From assembly GCA_016842085.1 (NCBI GenBank), contig JAEVEX010000040.1, positions 62,001-126,000 of the forward strand: DNA of 64,000 bases. The letters run 5' to 3'. Of the stretch, positions 1 through 12,329 are shown piece after piece. The first letter of the stretch is position 1. Each line of letters opens with the position of its first letter. The position numbers were made by a program, and so were the translations under genes. The stretch comes from Candidatus Thermoflexus tengchongensis. GTDB lineage: Bacteria; Chloroflexota; Anaerolineae; Thermoflexales; Thermoflexaceae. Below the pieces are notes generated by a model. The model had not been told where the DNA came from. It did no database searches and worked only from the letters and a program-made list of their open reading frames with translations.

Positions 1-156
1 GGCTGGCGAATGCATCAGGACCTCCCCCCGGACGAACTCCCAGATCTGATCCTCCGGCGCCTCGCGCAGATAGCGCTCCAGCGTCCACCCTCCCATCCGG
101 ATCACATAGGGCTCCCGCACCGGAACCATATGCTCATCCACCACCATCACGCCCAT
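1..156 (-). CDS. Uma2-family (DUF820) endonuclease-like protein, N-terminal part
   Basis: Fifty-two codons read leftward off the window edge from an ATG preceded by GAGGAGGTCCCG, a strong ribosome binding site. The visible protein contains WTLERYLREAPED followed by WEFVRGEVLMHSPA. This matches the start of Uma2/DUF820 proteins, where a short helix is followed by a Glu and a 'G-E-(L/V)-x-M-x-P' strand of the PD-(D/E)XK fold. The catalytic Asp and Glu-x-Lys lie beyond the edge, so nuclease activity cannot be judged. The family is greatly expanded in cyanobacteria and Chloroflexota and its cellular role is not settled. Confidence 0.7.
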   Translation of the reverse strand, partial: MGVMVVDEHMVPVREPYVIRMGGWTLERYLREAPEDQIWEFVRGEVLMHSPA

Positions 157-317
157 CGGGACCTCCTCATGATCCCAGCTCCGGCTCTCTGAGGCCGGCC
201 GTCGGGTTTCGCTATGGACGGGCCGGGCCCGAGGAGAGAACAGGCGGCCACGGATCCCCCTCCTGGGCCATCCAGCCCGGCCATTGGATCCCCCTGATCG
301 CCTTCAGAACGGCTCCC

Positions 318-734
318 TCACCGGCATCCGCATGCCTCCGGGGAAGGACAGTCGCACACCTCCGCCACCGCCTCGATCTCCACCCGGGCGCCCATGGGGA
401 GCGCGGCCACCCCCACCGCGGAGCGGGCCGGCGGCGCCTCGGGGAAGAATTCGGCATAGACGGCGTTCATACGGGGCCATTCGGCAAGATCCACCAGAAA
501 GACGGTGGTCTTGATCACATGACGCAGACAGGACCCCGCCGCCTCCAGGATCGCCCGCAGGTTCTCCAGGGCCTGCCGGGTCTGGCTCTCGATGTCCGGC
601 CCGGCCAGCTGGCGGGTGTCGGGGACCAGACCCAATTGCCCCGCCGTGAAGATGAGATTCCCAACCCGGATCGCCTGAGAGTAGGGGCCAACCGCCGCGG
701 GAGCTTTTTCCGCCACGATCACTTCACGGGCCAT
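318..734 (-). CDS. ridA: RidA family enamine/imine deaminase
   Basis: 138 residues, the usual size for RidA (YjgF/YER057c/UK114), a cytosolic trimer that hydrolyses reactive enamine/imine intermediates made by PLP enzymes. Family landmarks are GPYSQAIRVGNLIFTAGQ near residue 17, the MNAVYAEFF segment, and PPARSAVGVAALP with the conserved substrate-binding Arg. The ATG at 734 was chosen over an upstream in-frame start because GGGAGGGG sits at the right distance before it and the family begins here. The last twelve residues, CDCPSPEACGCR, form a four-cysteine tail that is not part of the usual RidA fold. Confidence 0.88.
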   Translation of the reverse strand: MAREVIVAEKAPAAVGPYSQAIRVGNLIFTAGQLGLVPDTRQLAGPDIESQTRQALENLRAILEAAGSCLRHVIKTTVFLVDLAEWPRMNAVYAEFFPEAPPARSAVGVAALPMGARVEIEAVAEVCDCPSPEACGCR

Positions 735-815
735 GCGAATCCCCTCCCTGAGGGTGGAAGATCTGTTTCTCACAGGGTGCAAGCGATCTGTGGAGGCCCG
801 GGCCATGCGAAAGCG

Positions 816-1649
816 TCACCCTGAAGGGCGGGATCCATACAGCACGTGCTGTCGGACCGCATGGCATAGCAGGCAAAGAGGATCCTCACAGAGCAGGGCC
901 ATCGGATCCCGACGCAGGAGATCCAGCAGGATCTGGACCATCCGCTCCAGCGGCAACCCCTGGACGGCCCAATCCCCCAGGTGAACCCGACGGGTGGCCG
1001 GTTCCAGCACCGGGGCGGCCGCCCCAAATCCCCGCCGGCAACCCGGAAAGCCCGGCAGTTCCACCACCCGCCGATCCATCAACGCCCAGCGCACAAAGGT
1101 CTTCCGCCCGGCCAGGGCTTCCACGTAATGAATGGCCACATTCATGGTGTGATCCGCCCCCACCAGGAGCACGTCCCCATCCTCCGCATGCAACCAGCGG
1201 ATGGGCCCCCATGGGTCCAGAATCGATTGCGCAGCGACCGCTGCCTCCGCCTGAGGGCCTACCGCAAGGAACGAGAGGACCGGATGCTCGCTGCGTCGCG
1301 CTTCGGGGAGTCGCCGAACCCCCTCTGGAAACGGCCCCCACTCCGGGTCCGCCGGCAGATCGCTCTGAAAGAATGTGGCCCGGGCGTTGGCCGCCTGCAT
1401 CGCCAGATAGACCACGCCGTTATCCGGCGGCCCCACCCGCGGGTAGACCATGGTCTGCGAGGTGAAGGCGGGGGTGATCCAGGTGCTCCCGCGCATCGCC
1501 GCCTGGATCGCGCCGAGGACCGTGGCGATGCCCCCCCGCACCCGATGCTCCACCTCCGGAGCCACCAGGATCATGGCGGGACCGCTCGAATTCCAGCGCA
1601 CCGCCTCCAGGGCCAGCGTCAGGGTTCGGAAACCGATCGGCGCGATCAC
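816..1649 (-). CDS. AAC(3)-family aminoglycoside N-acetyltransferase-like protein
   Basis: About 277 residues starting at GTG 1649, four bases after the enoyl-CoA hydratase stop, with GGAAAGGA upstream. The hallmarks of the AAC(3)/YokD fold are present: RGGIATVLGAI then TWITPAFT, the 'RRSEHPVLSFLAVG' block, 'LDPWGPIRWLHAEDGDVLLVG' in two pieces, and a later HYVEAL segment. These contribute the acetyl-CoA site and the catalytic His in known members. Many environmental members are not resistance enzymes, so the substrate is open. The N-terminus is somewhat shorter than in classical AAC(3). The tight spacing suggests translational coupling with the preceding gene. Confidence 0.75.
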   Translation of the reverse strand: MIAPIGFRTLTLALEAVRWNSSGPAMILVAPEVEHRVRGGIATVLGAIQAAMRGSTWITPAFTSQTMVYPRVGPPDNGVVYLAMQAANARATFFQSDLPADPEWGPFPEGVRRLPEARRSEHPVLSFLAVGPQAEAAVAAQSILDPWGPIRWLHAEDGDVLLVGADHTMNVAIHYVEALAGRKTFVRWALMDRRVVELPGFPGCRRGFGAAAPVLEPATRRVHLGDWAVQGLPLERMVQILLDLLRRDPMALLCEDPLCLLCHAVRQHVLYGSRPSG

Positions 1650-1653
1650 CGAC

Positions 1654-2430
1654 TCAGCGTCCTTTCCATTCGGGTTTGCGTTTCTCGATGAACGCTCGCA
1701 TGCCTTCCTTCTGATCTTCGGTGGCAAACAGGAAATAGAACAACCGCCGCTCGTATTCCAGGCCATCCCGCAGGCTGGTCTCGAAGGCTTTGTTCACCGC
1801 TTCTTTCGCCAGCCGGACGGCAATGGGCGGGCGGGCGGCGATCTCCTTCGCCAGGCGGAGCGCTTCCTCCAGGTAGGCCTCCACCGGGACCACGCGGGAG
1901 ACCAGCCCGGCCGCCTCCGCCTCCCGGGCGCTCATATAGCGCCCGGTGAGGATCATCTCCATGGCCTTCGATTTGCCGATGGCTCGGGTCAGACGCTGGG
2001 TTCCCCCAGCGCCCGGCATCACCCCGATGTTGATCTCCGGCTGGCCGAAGACGGCCGTCTCGGAGGCGATGATGATGTCACAGGCCATCGCCAGCTCGCA
2101 CCCCCCGCCCAGACACCAGCCGGACACCGCGGCGATGATCGGCTTACGGATCCGCTGGATCCGATCCCAGCGGGCGATGTTATCCCGGAGGAGCATCTCC
2201 ACCGCGCTGGCCTCCGCCATCTCCTTGATATCCGCCCCCGCCGCGAAGGCCCGTTCGTTGCCGGTGATCACGATGCATCGGATCTGATCGTCCCGGTCGA
2301 AGGCCTCCAGGGCGGTGGCCAGCTCCTCCATCAGGACGCTGTTGAGAGCGTTCAGCTGCTGGGGCCGATTCAGACGGATCAGCCCCACGTTCTCGATGGT
2401 CTCCACCAGAATCGATGTGTAGCTCGTCAT
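1654..2430 (-). CDS. Enoyl-CoA hydratase/isomerase family protein
   Basis: 258-residue crotonase-fold enzyme that adds water to trans-2-enoyl-CoA in fatty-acid or amino-acid breakdown. The oxyanion-hole segment GADIKEM is at about 65-71. Both glutamates used by classical hydratases are present: E112 in GGCELAMACD and E132 in FGQPEINIG, twenty residues apart as in the mammalian enzyme. The ATG at 2430 follows GAGGGGATCCG. An upstream in-frame ATG at 2451 would add seven residues and has a poorer site. The exact acyl-CoA substrate cannot be read from the sequence. Confidence 0.9.
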   Translation of the reverse strand: MTSYTSILVETIENVGLIRLNRPQQLNALNSVLMEELATALEAFDRDDQIRCIVITGNERAFAAGADIKEMAEASAVEMLLRDNIARWDRIQRIRKPIIAAVSGWCLGGGCELAMACDIIIASETAVFGQPEINIGVMPGAGGTQRLTRAIGKSKAMEMILTGRYMSAREAEAAGLVSRVVPVEAYLEEALRLAKEIAARPPIAVRLAKEAVNKAFETSLRDGLEYERRLFYFLFATEDQKEGMRAFIEKRKPEWKGR

Positions 2431-2540
2431 CGGATCCCCTCTCCCTGGCATGAATCTGGATGATGGAGCCCCGCGCTTTCGAAGGGGGGCTCAGGAAGGC
2501 GCTGAGGGCGTTCTCCCGGGTTTCCCAAAAAATCGACGGC

Positions 2541-3329
2541 TCACGCACGGAAATTCAGCAGGAAGATCGCCTCCACGGTCGCGTAGAGGTTCAACGTCAT
2601 ATGCATCACGATGGGGGGCCACAGCGAACGGGTGCGGGCCCGCAGGCCGGTCAGCGCCAGCCCCACCAGGAACGCCTGGGCGATCCAGAACCACTGGTCC
2701 ACCGTGCCCCCATAGGTGACAAGATGAAAGAGCGCGAAGATCAGGGAGACCAGATAAACGGAAAACATAGGGCCCACCCGCGCCGCGAGGGCGGGATACA
2801 GCAGGCCCCGGAAGAGCAGCTCCTCCGTAGGCGGCCCGACCACCACCGTGAGAAACCCCATCGCGGCCCATCCCAGCGGATCCCGCCCCCGGAACAGGGG
2901 CGCCAGGGTCTCCGGGATGACCGGGCGCCCCAGGGCCATCGTCACCGCATCCAGCGCAACTCCGAGGCCCAGGGCCAGGAACGGCGTCGCCCACAGAGGG
3001 ATCCGGACCGGGGGGACGAGGCGGAGGGCCGGGCCCAGAGGCCCGCGCACCCACAGGCGCAGGCCGGCCGTTACGGTGAGCAGGATGAAGAGATAGATCA
3101 GGCTGTTGGCCAGCCCCATAAAGCGCCCGCTGGCGGCCGCGCGCTGGAATGCGGCTTCAAAGGGCTGACCCGGTTCCAGCGCCACCCAATAGATCAGAAA
3201 GAAGAGGACGCCCAGCATGAACTGGACCATCAGGAAATACGCCAGGGACGTCAGAGCCAGGCCGATGCCCCAGGGCGGGGCTGGCTCCAGCTCTTCAGAG
3301 GAGGAACGTGGGGGCCGTGTCGCTGCCAT
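2541..3329 (-). CDS. CPBP family intramembrane glutamic protease
   Basis: 262 residues with about seven hydrophobic segments. The CPBP (CAAX protease/bacteriocin-processing, Rce1-like) motifs are in order: PPTEELLFRGLLYPAL with E169, E170 and R174, then IFALFHL with H202, and a late HMTLN with another His near 245. In Rce1 the paired Glu and the His residues form the active site inside the membrane. Bacterial members process peptides or have immunity roles; none is indicated here. The start has AAGGAG about ten bases upstream. Confidence 0.85.
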   Translation of the reverse strand: MAATRPPRSSSEELEPAPPWGIGLALTSLAYFLMVQFMLGVLFFLIYWVALEPGQPFEAAFQRAAASGRFMGLANSLIYLFILLTVTAGLRLWVRGPLGPALRLVPPVRIPLWATPFLALGLGVALDAVTMALGRPVIPETLAPLFRGRDPLGWAAMGFLTVVVGPPTEELLFRGLLYPALAARVGPMFSVYLVSLIFALFHLVTYGGTVDQWFWIAQAFLVGLALTGLRARTRSLWPPIVMHMTLNLYATVEAIFLLNFRA

Positions 3330-3461
3330 CGCCGGAACGCTCCTTAGGAAGAGGATGCGCCGATCGTGTGATCATGTCCGATCCCCCCTCCCCGCTGGCC
3401 AGCGAGAAGGGAGCAGGGAGGCCCAGGAGCCCGCCAGCCCGGAAGGACAGGCTGTCATCCA

Positions 3462-4637
3462 TCATCGAAACCAAAAGACCCATTCCATCGCGGACCACCT
3501 GCCGCGAGGGGGGTTCAGGGCCTGCTCATAAATCCGGGCGAACTCCGCCTCGAAGCGCGCCGCCATCGCCGGATCCGCCACAATCAGGAAGTTCTCGTCG
3601 TTATCCTGCTCGGCATTGCGGGAGAAATTGTAGGATCCGAAGATCACCACCCGCCGGTCGATGACGAAGACCTTGTGATGCATATTGTAAGGGTTGCCGT
3701 CTTTCAGCACGTCGATCCCCGCCCGCCGCAGACGGTCGAACTGGCTGACCGGCGCCTCCGCGCCGCTGCGCTCCATCACGCCGTGGATCTCGACCCCCGC
3801 CCGGGCCCGCTCCAGGAGCGCGTCGCCGATGCGGGGGTGGGTGAAGGAGAAGGCCATAAACACAATCCGCTCCCGGGCGTTTCGAAGCGCCGCCCGGATG
3901 GCTTCCACGGTCGGATCCTCAGGCGCGAAGTAATTTTCCACCGGGATCCCCTGGATGGTCAATCGGGGAACCGTGTCGCCGGAGGAGCGGGCCGGGCCGA
4001 AGGCCCGGCGCTCGAACATGGCTGCGAACTTGACGGCGTAGTTGCGGGCCAGCTCCGGCGATCGGAGGAGCGCCGCGTTGTTGTTGTTCTGATAGGCATC
4101 GTTGTCTGTGAAATTCATCGAGCCCGTCCACACCCGCTCGCCGTCGATGACCATGAACTTGTTGTGCATATAGCCGTTCCGCTCGTCCGTGACCACCGGG
4201 ATGCCCCCCGCCCGCAGGCGGGCGATGGCCTTCGTGTCCGCGTTGTCGGTCTCGGTGACCACCCGAACCCGAACCCCACGGTCGCGGGCCCGCAGCAGCG
4301 CATCCGCCACCGGCATCAGGTCGATGTCGTAAACCGCCACATCGAGGGTCTGGCGCGCGCCCTCAATGGCCGCGATCAACGAATCGACGACCCCTCCTCG
4401 ATGGAACTCCGGATCATCCGGGAAGCGCGGGGTGGTGAAGAACACCTCATACCAGCCCCCGGACGCCCCCGGGGAAGATGGTGGAGAAGGAGGAGCGCCC
4501 GGCCGGCCCAGGCAGTAAGAGGTGACCAGCACGATCAGGGCGAGCGCCATCAGGCCGATCAACCCGGCAAGGGAAGGCGTCCCCCGGGGCACAGGCAGCG
4601 CAGCTTTTCGCGTCCGCCGCGGGCGGGAGGTCGGCAT
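3462..4637 (-). CDS. Phospholipase D-like protein with two HKD motifs, membrane-anchored or secreted
   Basis: 391 residues. A basic N-terminus and one hydrophobic segment (about 24-44) act as signal or anchor, followed by a Pro/Ser spacer. Two PLD half-domains follow, each with a complete HxKxxxxD motif: H158, K160, D165 in MHNKFMVID and H320, K322, D327 in MHHKVFVID. Each is followed by a G-S-x-N-F segment. This arrangement is that of PLD-superfamily phosphodiesterases, including Nuc-like nucleases, phospholipases and cardiolipin synthases. An extracytoplasmic nuclease or lipase is the most that can be inferred. AGGAGGA lies nine bases before the ATG. Confidence 0.85.
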   Translation of the reverse strand: MPTSRPRRTRKAALPVPRGTPSLAGLIGLMALALIVLVTSYCLGRPGAPPSPPSSPGASGGWYEVFFTTPRFPDDPEFHRGGVVDSLIAAIEGARQTLDVAVYDIDLMPVADALLRARDRGVRVRVVTETDNADTKAIARLRAGGIPVVTDERNGYMHNKFMVIDGERVWTGSMNFTDNDAYQNNNNAALLRSPELARNYAVKFAAMFERRAFGPARSSGDTVPRLTIQGIPVENYFAPEDPTVEAIRAALRNARERIVFMAFSFTHPRIGDALLERARAGVEIHGVMERSGAEAPVSQFDRLRRAGIDVLKDGNPYNMHHKVFVIDRRVVIFGSYNFSRNAEQDNDENFLIVADPAMAARFEAEFARIYEQALNPPRGRWSAMEWVFWFR

Positions 4638-4681
4638 GGTTTCTCATCCTCCTGGATTCGGGATGGCCCCCAGCGAACCGG

Positions 4682-4993
4682 CTATGGCTGCCAGGAGGCC
4701 AGCGCTTCCAGCATCCATCCCAGGCGCTCCTCCACCGTCCAGCCTTCCCATCCGGACGGCACGAGAAGCCCCCATTCCGAAAGAAGCACCCGGGCCTCCT
4801 CTTCGGAAGCCTGAACCGCACGCCGGATCCGACGCATGGCCCGACGCAGGGTCTCCCCCGTTTCTTCGGGGCGCGGGCCGAGCCGGGCAAGCGCCCACCG
4901 AAGCAGGCGCTCCGCCTGGTCGTCCGTCAGGCCGCCCCGCCAGCTTTCATCCTCCAGCACCCGTTCCAGCCACTGATCCCAGGCAGACTCCAT
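4682..4993 (-). CDS. Small protein of unknown function
   Basis: 103 residues, mostly helical, acidic and basic, with five tryptophans (WDQWLERVLED, WRGGLTDDQAERLLRW, WTVEERLGWMLEALASW). There is no signal peptide, membrane segment or metal motif. ATG 4993 was chosen because GGTGGAGG lies about ten bases upstream. A longer reading from 5140 would add fifty residues of low-complexity sequence. It lies between the secreted peptidase and the PLD-like gene on the same strand. I do not recognise a family. Confidence 0.55.
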   Translation of the reverse strand: MESAWDQWLERVLEDESWRGGLTDDQAERLLRWALARLGPRPEETGETLRRAMRRIRRAVQASEEEARVLLSEWGLLVPSGWEGWTVEERLGWMLEALASWQP

Positions 4994-5182
4994 TTCAATG
5001 GGCCCTCCACCTGGAGCTGGGGATTCACGCCGCCGGGCTCCAATTCGGGGGGCCGGATCTCCCCTCCTCCCTCCATCGGCCTCCCCCAGGGAAAACGCAA
5101 CGGATTCCACGGCGTAGTGCCCGAGAAGATGATAAACCATGTTCCTGCCTGAGGATATGCGCCGGGCAAAGGACCTCCCGGC

Positions 5183-7093
5183 CTATGGTGGCTCCACGCC
5201 CAGGGCGTAGGGAGCGGGTTCTGTGGTGAACCGGGCCAGGGCCGAGAGGGCCAGGACCACGCGACGATCCGGGCCCGCTTCCAGGATCCATTCCCCGCTC
5301 GCGCCCCCCTCCAGGGGCAGCCGTTCGACTCGGACCGCGCCGTCTCGCCGGATCCGCAGGACCTGAAGGGCAAATCGGACCGGGACCTGGGGGGTGACGC
5401 GGGCCCAGCCTTCAGCGGTCCAGCCCGCGTCCTCCTCCGCGCCGTCGCGGAAGCCGATCTCCGGGATCTCGATGGCGTCCAGGGCGACCCCGGGGCGGTT
5501 CACGGCGTCATCGGTCACCACCTCAAAGCGAAGGAGAAGGGTTTTCCCCACATAAGGGGTGAGGTCCACGGTTTCCGTAATCCAGCGGGGGCCCCCGATG
5601 CCGCCGCTGACCCCCGTGTATCCCCAGCCCAGGTTGTTGTGATTGGGATCCGCATCGGTCCCGGATGGAGTTCGCAGGAGCGTCCACCGCCGCCCGCCAT
5701 CCGTGGAGACGCTGACATACGCGTAATCCCAGTCCTCCTCCAGGTCATACCAGATCCGGTAGCGCAGGGTGGCGCGATCCACCCCTCGCAGGTCGATCTC
5801 CCGGGTCAGGCGGGGGTTGCCCTCATCCCCCCGCACCGCATACCAGAAACGCCGTCCTTCGAAAGGCGTTGCGGCAACCAGGGGAAGGGTGGGAACTCCC
5901 TGAAAAACCAGCCGCATCGCCTGGCCGGCGGGGAGCTCGATGTAATCCGTCGCATAGGGGAAGACGGTATCGTGGATCTCATCCGGGAGGCCGCGAACGG
6001 TTGCCGCCCGTCGGGGTTCCGGAAGATGAAGCGCGCGGTAGCGGGGGCCCTCCGGGAGATCCAGATGATCCAGAAAATTGGCGGCCACCCATTCCAGAAA
6101 GAACGCATCCGCGTCCATCCCTGCCCCCAGCTCATGAAGCACATGATCCACCGCGTCCAGTCCGTTCTCCGGATGGGCGACCAGGCGCCGGGTCGCCTCC
6201 TCTCCGAAACGCTCCAGGAAATATTCCAGGAAAAGGAAAGCCGCCCCGTAATGCTCCGCGTTCCCCTCTTCATAAGGCGCCCATGTGTTCAGCTGGGTGT
6301 CCGGCTGAGCCAGGAACGCCATCTCAAACCCGCTCCCGTCGTAGCCGTTGAGAAACGCCGCCAGCTCTGAGGCCCCCTCGTTGAGCCATGTCTCCTCATT
6401 GCGATCGTTCCACCAGTGGATCATGTGCTGGAATTCGTGGGCAAGCACCCCCAGGTAGAACTCCGAGTTCACCTGAACGGCATCCAGATTGATGTAAAAC
6501 ATCTCCGCCTCGTTGGAATCGGCCCGCACGGCTTTGGGGAACTCATCTTTGCTGGCATAGTAACCGGCCACGCCTCCCATCCCGGTCGCGTGAAGCACCA
6601 GGAGATGGGGATCGCAATCCACGCCCGGCGTCCATTCGCTGCCGAAGAACGCCCGGGTGGTGGGATAGATCTGCCGTTCAAAGGTCTCCGCCGCAGCCTC
6701 CAGGCTCGCCCGATTCACCCGACGATCCTCCTCCACCCACATCGAAACATGGGGGGTCTTCGCCTGGAGAACCGCCGTCACCGTGAACGTTTCGTTCGTA
6801 TCGCTGTTGGAGACGAGGAACATCCGCCGGGTCCCGATGGGAGGATCCCCCCTGCCCGGGCACGCGGTCCCGGGGACCTCCGGCGACAGCCCGCGATAGC
6901 GCACCGCGAGGTCCCGGAGATCCCGGATAGGGAGATCGGTCTGAAGGAGGATCCGCAGGGTCTGGAACGCCTCCTCCGGCGCCGGGGAGGACAGGGGGGG
7001 AGATGGGGGAGGAAAGAAGAAAGGCCCCCGGCTGCAGATCCCTCCCAGAGCGATCAGAAGGCCGGTGGCGATCCCCACCAGGATCCGTTTCAT
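5183..7093 (-). CDS. Secreted zinc metallopeptidase, M6/immune-inhibitor-A-like
   Basis: 636 residues with a signal peptide (MKRILVG... to about C20). The lipobox is imperfect because Ile precedes the Cys. A Pro-rich spacer follows, then a propeptide-like part and a catalytic domain carrying HEFQH (H219, E220, H223), with NEGASE twenty residues downstream that could supply the third zinc ligand (E239 or E243). The C-terminal half (from about 370) is beta-rich and resembles the sandwich domains after M6-type peptidases (RYRIWYDLEEDWDYAYVSVS, then a second domain near 510-560). It probably degrades extracellular protein. GGGAGGAATTT precedes the ATG. Confidence 0.8.
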   Translation of the reverse strand: MKRILVGIATGLLIALGGICSRGPFFFPPPSPPLSSPAPEEAFQTLRILLQTDLPIRDLRDLAVRYRGLSPEVPGTACPGRGDPPIGTRRMFLVSNSDTNETFTVTAVLQAKTPHVSMWVEEDRRVNRASLEAAAETFERQIYPTTRAFFGSEWTPGVDCDPHLLVLHATGMGGVAGYYASKDEFPKAVRADSNEAEMFYINLDAVQVNSEFYLGVLAHEFQHMIHWWNDRNEETWLNEGASELAAFLNGYDGSGFEMAFLAQPDTQLNTWAPYEEGNAEHYGAAFLFLEYFLERFGEEATRRLVAHPENGLDAVDHVLHELGAGMDADAFFLEWVAANFLDHLDLPEGPRYRALHLPEPRRAATVRGLPDEIHDTVFPYATDYIELPAGQAMRLVFQGVPTLPLVAATPFEGRRFWYAVRGDEGNPRLTREIDLRGVDRATLRYRIWYDLEEDWDYAYVSVSTDGGRRWTLLRTPSGTDADPNHNNLGWGYTGVSGGIGGPRWITETVDLTPYVGKTLLLRFEVVTDDAVNRPGVALDAIEIPEIGFRDGAEEDAGWTAEGWARVTPQVPVRFALQVLRIRRDGAVRVERLPLEGGASGEWILEAGPDRRVVLALSALARFTTEPAPYALGVEPP

Positions 7094-7458
7094 AAATTCC
7101 TCCCGGGATCCGGAAGCCCACCCATCGCCGATCCTCCAGCCCCTTCCCCACCATCATAGCCCGGATCCCGAACCAGAGGGAGGAAAAGAGGTCTCCTCCA
7201 GGTCGATGGAGCCATCGAGGGCAGCCCGTCCTTCTGGAATCTGCGCCTGCCGTATCCCCTGGCGGACGCCCTGGCCATCCTCCATTCAGCCCGGATGCCC
7301 CGAGAGCAAAACCTCGTGGGGGAACCCCCGGGTGATGAAAAGCACTCTTTAATCCTGACGATCGCTATCCATGCTCCTGCACTCCTGGAGATATATTCAT
7401 GATGAACCTTCTCCGCCCCCAGGGGGCGGATGCGCTCCGGAACGGATGGAGGCTTCCC
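7094..7458. other. Divergent intergenic region between peptidase and nifJ
   Basis: 365 bases between two divergently read genes, so promoters for both are expected here. A TATATT hexamer at 7392-7397 could be a -10 box for nifJ, but no good -35 lies 17 bases upstream. No hairpin, riboswitch or additional gene is evident. Confidence 0.4.
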
Positions 7459-11046
<3,588 letters not shown>

Positions 11047-11093
11047 CGACGCTTCGGCCCCAAACGGAAATCGCCGGATCCGGAGGACTTCAA

Positions 11094-12113
11094 ATGGTCG
11101 ATCTCTCCACCCGCTATCTGGGCATGCACCTGAAAAACCCCCTCATCGCCTCCTCCTCCCCTATGACCGAGGATCTCGACACGCTCCGCCGGCTGGAGGA
11201 AGCGGGGATCGCCGCGGTGGTGCTGCCCTCGCTCTTCGAGGAGCAGATCACCCGGGAGAGCGAGATGCTGGATTATGGGCTCTCTTACGGCGAGGAGAGT
11301 TTCGCGGAGGCCCTGCGCTACTTCCCGGACCTGCAGGACTACAACATGGGGCCCCAGGGCTATCTGGAGCATATCCGCCAGGCGAAGGCGGCCCTCTCCA
11401 TCCCGGTCATCGCCAGCCTCAATGGCGTCACCACCGGCGGATGGATCCGCTACGCCCGTTTAATCGAGGAAGCGGGGGCGGACGCCCTGGAGCTCAACCT
11501 CTATTACCTGCCCACTTCCCCGGAGGAAACCAGCCAGGCGGTGGAGGAAGGCTATCTTCAGCTGGTGCGGGATGTGGTGGCCTCGGTGCGCATCCCGGTG
11601 GCCTTAAAGCTGAGCTCCTATTTCAGCTCCCTGCCCTATATGGCGAAACGGTTCGAAGAGGCCGGGGCGGCAGCGCTGGTGCTGTTCAACCGGTTCTATC
11701 AGCCGGATATCGACCTGGAGACACTGGAAGTGGTCCCCAGCCTGGTGCTCAGTACCTCCCATGAGCTCCGCGAGCGCCTGCGCTGGGTGGCCATCCTCTA
11801 TCCTCAGGTGCGGCTGGACCTGGCGATCACCGGCGGCGTCCACACGGCCGAGGATGTGCTGAAGGCGATGATGGTCGGGGCGAAGGCCGTGACCATGGCC
11901 TCCGCCCTGCTGCGTCACGGCCCCGAGTATGTGCGGCAGCTCCTGGAGGATATCCGCCGCTGGATGGAAGAACACGAATATGTTTCGATCGTGCAGATGC
12001 AGGGGAGCATGAGTCGCCAGCGGGTGGCCAACCCGGCCGCCTATGAGCGGGCGAATTATATGCGAGTGCTCAGCTCCTTCGAGTGGCAACCGTCCCGGAA
12101 ACTTCATGGGTAG
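11094..12113 (+). CDS. Dihydroorotate dehydrogenase-like flavoprotein
   Basis: 339 residues, a TIM barrel related to class 1 PyrD. Features are LGMHLKNPLIASSSPMTED at the start, IASLNGVTTGGW, ALELNLYY, PVALKLSSYFSS, and a phosphate-binding end (AITGGVHTAEDVLKAMMVGA). The class 1 active-site Cys region is not apparent. GGAGGACTTCAA precedes ATG 11094. It directly follows nifJ (47-base gap). This pairing of a PyrD-like protein with PFOR is common in bacteria and suggests an electron-transfer role with ferredoxin rather than pyrimidine synthesis. That last point is inference. Confidence 0.8.
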   Translation: MVDLSTRYLGMHLKNPLIASSSPMTEDLDTLRRLEEAGIAAVVLPSLFEEQITRESEMLDYGLSYGEESFAEALRYFPDLQDYNMGPQGYLEHIRQAKAALSIPVIASLNGVTTGGWIRYARLIEEAGADALELNLYYLPTSPEETSQAVEEGYLQLVRDVVASVRIPVALKLSSYFSSLPYMAKRFEEAGAAALVLFNRFYQPDIDLETLEVVPSLVLSTSHELRERLRWVAILYPQVRLDLAITGGVHTAEDVLKAMMVGAKAVTMASALLRHGPEYVRQLLEDIRRWMEEHEYVSIVQMQGSMSRQRVANPAAYERANYMRVLSSFEWQPSRKLHG

Positions 12114-12329
12114 CGGCCGGCGTGTCCGCCCCCCGAACTTCCGATCATCGAACCCGTCCGGGAGGACCACCGGGCAGATGATCCCACATTCCCCACCGAT
12201 GAGCGCCTGGCGTGATAACGCCCCGGAAGGCCGATGACCTGTCGGCACAAAAGGCGGCGGAGGAAACCGTCCGCTGAGGAGGCCGATGGGGGAGCCCCCA
12301 GGAAAACCAGATGACGGTGCGCCGTTGCC

